Shown here piece after piece: positions 38,990 to 45,862 of a stretch of DNA of 64,000 bases. How positions within the stretch are numbered: the stretch's first letter is position 1; every line of letters begins with the position of its first letter. The stretch is from assembly GCF_001428125.1 (NCBI RefSeq), contig NZ_LMSM01000008.1:1-64000 (forward strand), in the 5' to 3' direction. The stretch comes from Nocardioides sp. Soil774 (GTDB taxonomy: Bacteria; Actinomycetota; Actinomycetes; Propionibacteriales; Nocardioidaceae). The translations under genes were made by a program, and so were the position numbers. Below the pieces are notes generated by a model. That model made no database searches. It worked only from the letters and a program-made list of their open reading frames with translations, and had not been told where the DNA came from.

Positions 38990-39005
38990 GTCTCGGATCC
39001 CAGAC
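38990..39005. promoter_or_regulatory. Palindromic operator GTCT-N-GGATCC-N-AGAC upstream of hutH
   Basis: The same 16 bases as at 26937-26952 (GTCTCGGATCCCAGAC); the identity extends to 18 bases. It sits 47 bases upstream of the hutH start and 95 bases upstream of the divergent LuxR start. The repeat of this site at both hut blocks, at a similar distance from the first gene, supports joint control of histidine utilisation. Confidence 0.82.
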
Positions 39006-39100
39006 CGGTGAAGGGCGGGGCCGGGGTCTGGACCAGCATGCGCCGCCGGCGCGTCAGGCCTACCGTGACGAGAGGCGCGACGTCGGGGAGGAGGCGCGCC

Positions 39101-39838
39101 GTGGCTGACATCGTGCTGGACGAACGGCAGCAGGACACCCTGCGCCGGCTGGTCGCGCTGGAGGCCGTCCCGGGCGCCGCGCCACCGCAGGTCGTGCTCG
39201 CCCTCGTGGACCGGCTCGTGCCGTGCGACGCGATCGAGATCGACCTGGCCGACTCCACGGGCTACGTCGTCGAGCAGATCGCCTTCTCCTCGGCCCCGGT
39301 GGCGCTCGACAACCTGCAGGTCTGTGACGGCCCCCTGATGCTCGGTCTCGTGCACCAGGGCCGTCAGCGCGCCGAGCGGGAGGTGCTGCGCCACTACGGC
39401 ATCACCGACGGGGTCACCCTCGGGTTCAGGTGCGGGCCCGACCACGTCGTCCAGCTCGCCCTCGACCGCTACACCCGGCCCTTCTCCGAGGGCGAGATCG
39501 CCCTGCTCCGCATGATCAGCCCCGCGCTCCAGCGGCTCATGCGCACGCGGCCGACCCCCTGCCTCCCCGACTCGCTCACCCTGACCGAGCGCCGGGTGCT
39601 GCAGCTGGTCGCCACGGGCCGCTCGAACTCCGACATCGCGGCCGACCTCTTCGTCTCGGTGGCCACCGTGCGCAAGCACCTCGAGCACGCCTACCGCAAG
39701 CTCGGGGTGCACAGCCGGATGGCCGCGGTGGCGGCGTTCGAGGGGCGCCCGCAGGCCTGGTCGCCGCGGGGCGAGGTGGTCGAGCCGGCCAGAGATACGC
39801 CGGGAAGCGAATATCGCGCGGTCGCCGGTCTGGCTTGA
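39101..39838 (+). CDS. LuxR-family transcriptional regulator, divergent from hutH
   Basis: A 245-residue protein starting at GTG 39101 with a strong GGGAGGAGG at 39085-39093. The N-terminal 160 residues resemble a GAF-like sensor domain. The C-terminal helix-turn-helix (L-T-L-T-E-R-R-V-L-Q-L-V-A-T-G-R-S-N) is LuxR type; no response-regulator receiver domain is present. Its position makes it one candidate regulator of hutHU, but the operator's long palindromic form fits IclR or GntR proteins better. A small TCGAAGG/CCTTCGA hairpin (39840-39859) follows the stop. Confidence 0.88.
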   Translation: MADIVLDERQQDTLRRLVALEAVPGAAPPQVVLALVDRLVPCDAIEIDLADSTGYVVEQIAFSSAPVALDNLQVCDGPLMLGLVHQGRQRAEREVLRHYGITDGVTLGFRCGPDHVVQLALDRYTRPFSEGEIALLRMISPALQRLMRTRPTPCLPDSLTLTERRVLQLVATGRSNSDIAADLFVSVATVRKHLEHAYRKLGVHSRMAAVAAFEGRPQAWSPRGEVVEPARDTPGSEYRAVAGLA

Positions 39839-39874
39839 CTCGAAGGACACTCCCTTCGACCGAGAGGCACGCCC

Positions 39875-41131
39875 ATGACCTCCCTCCGCCGCACCCTGGT
39901 CGCGCTCAGCGCCGGTGTGCTCGTCGTCCCGCTCCTCCTCGTCGGCGGCGCCAGCGCCCCGGCCGCCGGCACTCGCCCGGCCCGTGTCGGTGCTGGGCCG
40001 CAGGACGACCACATCAAGGCCGCCGAGGCGGCCGTCGCATGGCAGCGCATCGCGGTGCGCACCATCTGGACCGAGACGGTGCCCGCCCCGGCGCCCCCGG
40101 TCGGCTCGATGTACCTCGCCTTCACCTCGCTCGCCGTGCACGACGCAGCACGGGAGGCCCAGCGCCGGGGCCGGGTCGCGGCCACCGCCGCCGTTGCGAC
40201 GGCGGCGCACGACGTCCTGTGGGAGTACTTCCCGGCGTCGCGGGCCCACCTCGACGCCGACCTCGCGGCCACCATGGCGCGCGTGCCGGACGGCTGGAAG
40301 GCCGACGCCGGAGCCGCGATCGGTGCCGCCGCGGCCGACGAGATGATCGCGTCCCGGGTCGGCGACGGACGCTTCGACACCACGATCGTCTACCAGAGGG
40401 CGCCGGCACCCGGCGTGTGGCAGCCGCCCGCGACCGGCATGGCGCTGGCCTGGCTCGGCTTCCTCAAGCCCGTGGTGGCCGTCGAGCCCGTCGCCCTCGA
40501 CGGACCCCACCCGCTGACGAGCGCCGCCTACGCCGCGGACTTCCGCGAGGTCGCGTCCGTGGGGTCCGCGACCTCGACGACGCGGACGGCGGAGCAGACC
40601 GCCATCTCGCAGTTCTTCGCCGCGCCGACCGTGAGCGCGGGCTACCGCCTCGCCGTCTGCGACCTCCTCGACGCCGAGCCGCTGGGCCTGCTGCCCACGA
40701 CGCGGCTGTTCGCGAGGATCGACGCGGCGGTGCTCACCAGCTTCATCCAGACGTTCCGGCTGAAGTACGACGTCGGCTTCTGGCGTCCCTTCCAGGCGAT
40801 CGCTGGCGCGGCGACCGACGGCAACCCCGACACCGCTCCGCAGACCGGCTGGGTCGGCCTGCTGCCCACACCGGCGTACTCCGACTACACCAGCGGGCAC
40901 GCCGCGGCCACCGCACCGTTCGCGGAGGTGGTGCGCCAGACGTTCGGCGACGACACCACCCTCGTGCTCCGGGTGGGCTCGCAGACGCGGACGTACGCCA
41001 CGGTCAGCGCCCTGGAGCACGACGCGCTCGAGTCGCGCATCTGGGGAGGGCTGCACTTCCGCGACGCGATGGACGACGGCTACCAGCTCGGCCACACCAC
41101 GGCACAGCGGGTGATGGCCGTCATCCGCTGA
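39875..41131 (+). CDS. Secreted vanadium haloperoxidase/PAP2-type protein
   Basis: A 418-residue protein with a signal peptide (about 1-33). The vanadate/phosphate pocket motifs are K-Y-D-V-G-F-W-R-P, Y-T-S-G-H-A-A and the later R-I-W-G-G-L-H-F-R-D. These match the K-x6-R-P, S-G-H and S-R-x5-H motifs of the PAP2/vanadium haloperoxidase superfamily. Members are phosphatases or halide oxidisers; sequence alone does not decide. It is preceded by the LuxR gene by 36 bases and followed by a hairpin, so it may be a LuxR target. Confidence 0.87.
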   Translation: MTSLRRTLVALSAGVLVVPLLLVGGASAPAAGTRPARVGAGPQDDHIKAAEAAVAWQRIAVRTIWTETVPAPAPPVGSMYLAFTSLAVHDAAREAQRRGRVAATAAVATAAHDVLWEYFPASRAHLDADLAATMARVPDGWKADAGAAIGAAAADEMIASRVGDGRFDTTIVYQRAPAPGVWQPPATGMALAWLGFLKPVVAVEPVALDGPHPLTSAAYAADFREVASVGSATSTTRTAEQTAISQFFAAPTVSAGYRLAVCDLLDAEPLGLLPTTRLFARIDAAVLTSFIQTFRLKYDVGFWRPFQAIAGAATDGNPDTAPQTGWVGLLPTPAYSDYTSGHAAATAPFAEVVRQTFGDDTTLVLRVGSQTRTYATVSALEHDALESRIWGGLHFRDAMDDGYQLGHTTAQRVMAVIR

Positions 41132-41139
41132 TCCCGCGG

Positions 41140-41177
41140 CGTTCGGTGTCCCCCACCCCGACGGGGGACACCAAACG
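41140..41177. terminator. Hairpin after the haloperoxidase/PAP2 gene
   Basis: GGTGTCCCCC (41145-41154) pairs with GGGGGACACC (41163-41172); after one mismatch, CGTT/AACG pairs add four more base pairs. The loop is 8 bases. It lies 8 bases after the stop and has no T-run. Its architecture resembles the other GC-rich intergenic palindromes of this window although the sequence is different. Confidence 0.75.
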
Positions 41178-41242
41178 ACGGCTCTTGTGGCACGGTCGTG
41201 AGGGAGGCGACCTGAAGGGGTCGCGGGAAGCAGGGGCACGTC

Positions 41243-41692
41243 ATGAGCACCACCGCATGGATCATCCTCGTCGTCGTCGTCGTGATTGCACTGGTGGCGA
41301 TCGCCGCGTTCGTCGCCGCCCAGCAGCGCAAGAGGAAGCAGGTCGCGCAGGCCGAGCAGCTGCGCGAGGAGGCCCACCAGCACGCCAGCGAGCTCCCCGA
41401 GACCCAGGTGCGCGCCAAGGAGGCCGAGGCGGAGGCCGAGCGCGCCCAGCTCGAGGCCGAGCGGGCCCAGCAGCAGGCGCGCGAGGCGCAGGTCGCCGCG
41501 ACCCAGCAGCAGGCCGTCCACGAGGACCGGCTGCGGACCGCCGACCAGGTCGACCCCCGCGTGGACACCGCGTCCGACGACTACGCACCCGGCACCACGC
41601 AGACCGGTGCGCGGACCGACGACCCCGACACCGTCCTCGACGCGGACGACCCGCGCCGCACCGACGGGACCGGCGGAACCCACCGCGCATGA
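41243..41692 (+). CDS. Single-pass membrane protein with coiled coil (paralogue 1)
   Basis: A 149-residue protein. Residues 5-27 form one N-terminal membrane helix, followed by a basic stretch (Q-Q-R-K-R-K-Q) and a long Ala/Glu/Gln coiled coil (about 33-90). A conserved box A-D-Q-V-D-P-R-V-D-T-A-S-D-D-Y-A-P lies at about 105-121, and an acidic Thr/Asp-rich tail ends the protein. The tail and coil should be cytoplasmic. The next gene is a longer paralogue with the same order and box. Function unknown. Nothing suggests a secreted form. Confidence 0.75.
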   Translation: MSTTAWIILVVVVVIALVAIAAFVAAQQRKRKQVAQAEQLREEAHQHASELPETQVRAKEAEAEAERAQLEAERAQQQAREAQVAATQQQAVHEDRLRTADQVDPRVDTASDDYAPGTTQTGARTDDPDTVLDADDPRRTDGTGGTHRA

Positions 41693-41742
41693 GCCGTGGG
41701 CTCTGACACACTGGCACCTCCCTGTACTCCGAGAGGTGCCTC

Positions 41743-42321
41743 GTGACCGCGCTCATCATCATCATCGTCATCCTCCTGGTCGTGCTCGCCGCGGCGTTCG
41801 CGGTGATCCGCCAGAGGAACCAGCAGGCCAACATCGCCCGCGCCGACCAGCTGCGTCACGAGGCGGCCGGCCAGGCACGTACGACGATCCCGCCCGCCCA
41901 GGAGCGCGCCGCGCAGGCCGAGGCGGAGGCCGCAGAGGCCCGCGCCCGCGCCGAGCAGGCCGAGGCCGAGGCGCGCGAGGCCCAGCTGGCGGCGCAGCAG
42001 GCCGAGGCCGCCCACGAGGGCCAGATCCGTGCCGCGGACCGTCTCGACCCCCGTGTCGACGAGCGCGCCGACGACTACGCCCCCCAGGTCCCCGGCACGG
42101 TCGACCAGCAGCCGACCGCGCCCGCCGACGTCAACCGCGACCTCACCCCTGACACCGCCCCTGACACCGCTGCCGACTCCCCGGCCACCGACGAGTCCGC
42201 GACCGGCCAGTCGCCGCTGCTGCCGCGCCGCACGCCGGGTGCGCAGGAGATGCCGGGCAAGCCGATCGAGACCGACGGCTCGGGCGGCTGGTTCACCCGC
42301 AAGGACTCGGACCAGGGCTGA
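41743..42321 (+). CDS. Single-pass membrane protein with coiled coil (paralogue 2)
   Basis: A 192-residue protein starting at GTG 41743. It repeats the layout of the gene 50 bases upstream: a membrane helix (I-I-I-I-V-I-L-L-V-V-L-A-A-A-F), a basic turn, an Ala/Glu/Gln coiled coil, and the box A-D-R-L-D-P-R-V-D-E-R-A-D-D-Y-A-P. It has a longer disordered acidic tail ending G-G-W-F-T-R-K-D-S-D. This is a clear tandem duplication with divergence in the tails. The conserved box is probably the functional contact. No known family name comes to mind. Confidence 0.75.
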   Translation: MTALIIIIVILLVVLAAAFAVIRQRNQQANIARADQLRHEAAGQARTTIPPAQERAAQAEAEAAEARARAEQAEAEAREAQLAAQQAEAAHEGQIRAADRLDPRVDERADDYAPQVPGTVDQQPTAPADVNRDLTPDTAPDTAADSPATDESATGQSPLLPRRTPGAQEMPGKPIETDGSGGWFTRKDSDQG

Positions 42322-42346
42322 GCCCGATCCGCAGATCCGCCCGACC

Positions 42347-43129
42347 GTGAGCCAGGTCCCCGCCGCGACCCGCGCCCTGCGGGTGCTGCGGTTCCTGGCC
42401 ACCCAGGCCGACCCGGTGCCGCTCGACCGCATCGTGCGCGCCTGCGACCTGCCGCGCAGCACGGCGTACCACCTGCTCAACACCATGATCGACGAGGGCT
42501 TCGTGGTGCACCTCGCCGACGAGCACCGCTACGGCCTCGGCGTCGCCGCCTTCGAGGTCGGCAGCGGCTTCACCCGCCAGGAGCCTCTCGCCCGGCTGGC
42601 GCGGCGCCCCCTGGCCGAGCTGGTCGACCGCACCGGCCACGGCGCCCACCTCGCGGTGCTCCACGGCCGCGACGTGCTCTACGTCGTCGAGGAGCGCGCC
42701 CCCGGACGCCCCCCGCTGGTCACCGACGTCGGCGTCCGCCTCCCCGCGCACCTCACCGCGTCGGGGCGCGCGATCCTCGCCGCGCTCCCGGCCAGCCAGG
42801 TGCGCGCGCTCTATCCCGACCGCGACGCCTTCGTGGACCGGCACGGCCGCGGCCCGGCCTCGCTCAGCGCCCTGCGTGCGCTCCTCGCCGAGACCCGGCA
42901 GCGCGGCCACGCCACGGAGGACGGCGAGGTGACCCCCGGCCTGCAGAGCGTCGCCGTGGCGGTGCTCGACCACAACGCGCACCCCGTGGCCGGGGTGGCG
43001 GTCACCTTCCCGAGCGACGCGGGCGCCGACGTGGCGCGCATCGCGGCCGCCGTGGGCGCGACCGCCACCCGGCTCACCCGGCGGGTCAGCGGCCCGGCGA
43101 CCACCTCGACGACGGCGCGCCCCTCGTAG
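42347..43129 (+). CDS. IclR-family transcriptional regulator (candidate HutR)
   Basis: A 260-residue protein from GTG 42347. Residues about 5-65 are the winged helix (A-L-R-V-L-R-F-L-A; L-P-R-S-T-A-Y-H-L-L-N-T-M). The rest is the IclR effector domain with G-H-G-A-H-L-A-V-L-H-G-R-D, L-P-A-H-L-T-A-S-G-R-A-I-L-A and the late V-A-V-A-V-L-D. From memory, an IclR-type HutR controls hut genes in Corynebacterium through a palindrome of the TCTG...CCAGA type, close to TCTCGGATCCCAGA seen here twice. That recollection should be checked. It has no hut-type site of its own. A role in hut control is inference. Confidence 0.88.
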   Translation: MSQVPAATRALRVLRFLATQADPVPLDRIVRACDLPRSTAYHLLNTMIDEGFVVHLADEHRYGLGVAAFEVGSGFTRQEPLARLARRPLAELVDRTGHGAHLAVLHGRDVLYVVEERAPGRPPLVTDVGVRLPAHLTASGRAILAALPASQVRALYPDRDAFVDRHGRGPASLSALRALLAETRQRGHATEDGEVTPGLQSVAVAVLDHNAHPVAGVAVTFPSDAGADVARIAAAVGATATRLTRRVSGPATTSTTARPS

Positions 43130-43176
43130 CCCGCGGCACGCCCCGGTCGTTGAGCCGCCGACGACAAGGAGCCGCC

Positions 43177-45756
43177 GTGACCCCGACGCCCCGTCCCGTC
43201 CAGCGCACCGTGATCTCCGTCCTGGCCGCGGCCGGGCTGGTGGGCGCGGGCATGCTCGGCGCCGCGCCCGGTGGTGCGCCGTCGGCCGACCTGCCGTCGA
43301 CGTACGACGCGCAGGCCCGCGAGCGCGCCGAGGCCGCCGCCGAGCGCACGCCGCACGAGCACCCCGGCACCGTCGGCGTCGTGGACGCCCTCGGTCCGGC
43401 CACCGATGTCGGCCACGGTCACGTCCACAACGACCCCACGACCAAGAACGCCGTCAGCCGCAGCGGTGAGGCAGCGGCCGCACCCGACCCGACGACCGCA
43501 CGGCAGCGCTCCGCGAGCCGGGGGCGGGTCGCGGCCCAGCGCACCCAGCGCGAGCCCCGGCTGCGCGGCGTGCCGCTGCGCACGCCACGTCGCACGGTCC
43601 CGGAGAGCCGCTACGCGATGGCCGGCGGGTGCTACCGCCTCGCCGGGCACGAGCTCACCTTCCAGGCGACCGGGCTGGGCACCTACCTGCTGTACGCCCC
43701 CGACCGCACCTTCCTCGCCGCGAGCGGCGCCGGCACGACGTGGGCGGCTGCTCCCTCGCCCGACGCGGACTGGACCGTGCGCGAGGTCGGCCTCGGGCGC
43801 TTCACCTTCACCCTCGCCGACGGCCGCGCGCTGCGGCGTACGACCTCCCCCAGGGGCCTCGCCACCGGGGCCGCACAGCCGTTCTCGCTGCGGCGCGCGG
43901 GTGGCTGCACGGCCTTCCCCGAGGTCGGGACCGACGTCAGCGGTCGGCCCTTCGGCGGCGTGACCTCCTTCCAGGAGGTGCGCGGCTGGGTAGACCCGCA
44001 CGTGCACGGCCAGACCCACGAGTTCCTCGGTGGTCGGGTCATCTGCAGCCCGCCCTTCCACAAGTACGGCGCCCCGGCCGCGCTCGTCGACTGCCCCGAC
44101 CACCAGGTCGCCGACGGTCGCGGCGCGCTGCTCGAGGACGTCCTGGCCGACCGGGCGCCCGGCACCGGGCACGACCCGGTCGGCTGGCCGACGTTCTCCT
44201 ACTGGCCCAACCCGCACTCGCTGACCCACCAGCAGGTCTACTACAAGTGGCTCGAGCGCTCGTGGCGCGCCGGCCTGCGCATCCACACCAGCCTGCTGAC
44301 CGAGAACCACATCCTGTGCACGATCTATCCGCTGAAGAAGAACTCGTGCGACGACCGCGACGCGGTGCGCCTGCAGGCCAGGGACATGCGCGCGATGCAG
44401 GACTACATCGACGCGCAGTACGGCGGTCCCGGCCGCGGCTGGTACCGCATCGTCACCGACCCGTTCCAGGCGCGTCGCGTCATCAACCAGGGCAAGCTCG
44501 CCGTCGTCATGGGCATGGAGACCTCCGTGCCGCTCGGGTGCAACGTGCAGCTCGGCAGGCCCACCTGCACCGAGGAGCAGATGCTCACCGAGCTCGACGA
44601 GATGCGCCGGATGGGCGTCAGCCAGATGGAGCTGACCAACAAGTTCGACAACGCCTTCACCGGCGTCGCCGGCGACGCCGGGTCCACCGGCACGCTGACC
44701 AACAGCGCCAACTTCCTCAGCACCGGGTCGTTCCTGCGCATGCAGACGTGCCCCTCCACCTACGCCCCCGGCACCGAGGACCGGCTGCAGTCGCCCAACC
44801 TCGGCGAGCTGGGCGACCCGCCGCAGGGCGCCCCCGACCAGGACGCGATCTTCGGCGCCATCTGGAAGCTCTTCGGCGACGTGGGCGTGCAGCCGGCGCC
44901 GCTCTACCCCGCCGGCCCGCACTGCAACCAGCTCGGCCTCAGCCCGCTCGGCGAGAAGCTGCTGTCGGCGATGATCGACCGGAGGATCCTCTTCGACCCC
45001 GACCACATGAGCGTCGCCGGTCGCAACGCCGCACTCGACTACCTCGAGCAGCAGCAGGCCGCCGGGCGCCCGGTCGGCGTCCTCTCCTCGCACTCGTGGT
45101 CGACCCCCGACGCCTACCCCCGCATCTACCGCCTCGGCGGCTTCGTCGCCCCCTACGCCGGCGACTCGACCGGGTTCGTCGAGAAGTGGCGCCAGCACCT
45201 GGGCTGGACCGACCGCCGCTTCTACTTCGGCTTCGGCTTCGGCTCCGACATGAACGGCTTCGGCGCCCAGGGCGACCCGCGCGGAGCCGACGCCGCCGAC
45301 CCCGTGACGTACCCCTTCACAGGCCTCGGCGGCGTCACGATCGCCCGGCAGCGCAGCGGCGAGCGCGTCTTCGACATCAACACCGACGGCGTCGCGCACT
45401 ACGGGATGTACGCCGACTGGGTCGAGGACGCCGAGCACGTGGCCGGCGCCGACGGTCCCGCGCTCGCCGCCGACCTCTCACGAGGGGCGGAGGCCTACCT
45501 CCAGACGTGGGAGCGCGCCTGGGGCCTGGCGCCCGACTCGTGCCGCAACCCCGGCCTGCGGATGTCGGTGCGCGCCTTCACCAGGGCTGCCGCCCCGCAC
45601 CTGGGCACGCGCGCGCTGATGCGGCGTCTCGGCCAGCCGTGGCAGCGACTGGGCCGAGAGTTCACCTACTGCGCACGGGAGCCGGGCCGGAAGCGGGTCC
45701 TGATGACGGTCGAGCTCTCGCGCAGCGGGAAGGTCACGGCCGTGCGGCGCCGCTGA
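43177..45756 (+). CDS. Large secreted metallo-hydrolase, amidohydrolase/M19 dipeptidase-like
   Basis: An 859-residue protein; the GTG at 43177 has AAGGAG upstream and gives a signal peptide directly (V-I-S-V-L-A-A-A-G-L-V-G-A-G-M-L-G). An N-terminal region of about 120 residues is low-complexity; a beta-rich segment (about 145-245) follows. The TIM-barrel part opens with the metal motif V-D-P-H-V-H-G-Q, then V-V-M-G-M-E-T, D-P-D-H-M-S and S-S-H-S-W-S, which resemble the His/Asp/Glu sites of membrane dipeptidases (M19). Substrate unknown; a peptide or cell-wall fragment is possible. It is not obviously in an operon. Confidence 0.7.
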   Translation: MTPTPRPVQRTVISVLAAAGLVGAGMLGAAPGGAPSADLPSTYDAQARERAEAAAERTPHEHPGTVGVVDALGPATDVGHGHVHNDPTTKNAVSRSGEAAAAPDPTTARQRSASRGRVAAQRTQREPRLRGVPLRTPRRTVPESRYAMAGGCYRLAGHELTFQATGLGTYLLYAPDRTFLAASGAGTTWAAAPSPDADWTVREVGLGRFTFTLADGRALRRTTSPRGLATGAAQPFSLRRAGGCTAFPEVGTDVSGRPFGGVTSFQEVRGWVDPHVHGQTHEFLGGRVICSPPFHKYGAPAALVDCPDHQVADGRGALLEDVLADRAPGTGHDPVGWPTFSYWPNPHSLTHQQVYYKWLERSWRAGLRIHTSLLTENHILCTIYPLKKNSCDDRDAVRLQARDMRAMQDYIDAQYGGPGRGWYRIVTDPFQARRVINQGKLAVVMGMETSVPLGCNVQLGRPTCTEEQMLTELDEMRRMGVSQMELTNKFDNAFTGVAGDAGSTGTLTNSANFLSTGSFLRMQTCPSTYAPGTEDRLQSPNLGELGDPPQGAPDQDAIFGAIWKLFGDVGVQPAPLYPAGPHCNQLGLSPLGEKLLSAMIDRRILFDPDHMSVAGRNAALDYLEQQQAAGRPVGVLSSHSWSTPDAYPRIYRLGGFVAPYAGDSTGFVEKWRQHLGWTDRRFYFGFGFGSDMNGFGAQGDPRGADAADPVTYPFTGLGGVTIARQRSGERVFDINTDGVAHYGMYADWVEDAEHVAGADGPALAADLSRGAEAYLQTWERAWGLAPDSCRNPGLRMSVRAFTRAAAPHLGTRALMRRLGQPWQRLGREFTYCAREPGRKRVLMTVELSRSGKVTAVRRR

Positions 45757-45757
45757 A

Positions 45758-45773
45758 GTTACCTGCGGGTAGG
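45758..45773. promoter_or_regulatory. GTTAC-type palindrome overlapping the etfD promoter
   Basis: GTTACCTGCGGGTAGG is an imperfect palindrome that overlaps a plausible -10 hexamer TAGGAT (45770-45775). It lies 90 bases upstream of the EtfD start. A similar site, GTTACTGGCGAGTAGC, lies upstream of the acyl-CoA dehydrogenase (58619). Overlap with the -10 suggests repression, perhaps by a TetR-type fatty-acid regulator; the regulator is not in this window. Confidence 0.55.
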
Positions 45774-45862
45774 ATCATTGTCACTCGCCAGAGCCCTGCC
45801 GTCCGCACGTGCGGCAGACCTATGCTCCGGCTCTGTACGCCCCGACCGAGGAGCACCCCTTC

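Noticed and set aside
39840..39859. TCGAAGG/CCTTCGA as a regulatory operator
   Set aside because: It starts 2 bases after the LuxR stop; a weak terminator is the simpler reading and nothing else supports an operator.
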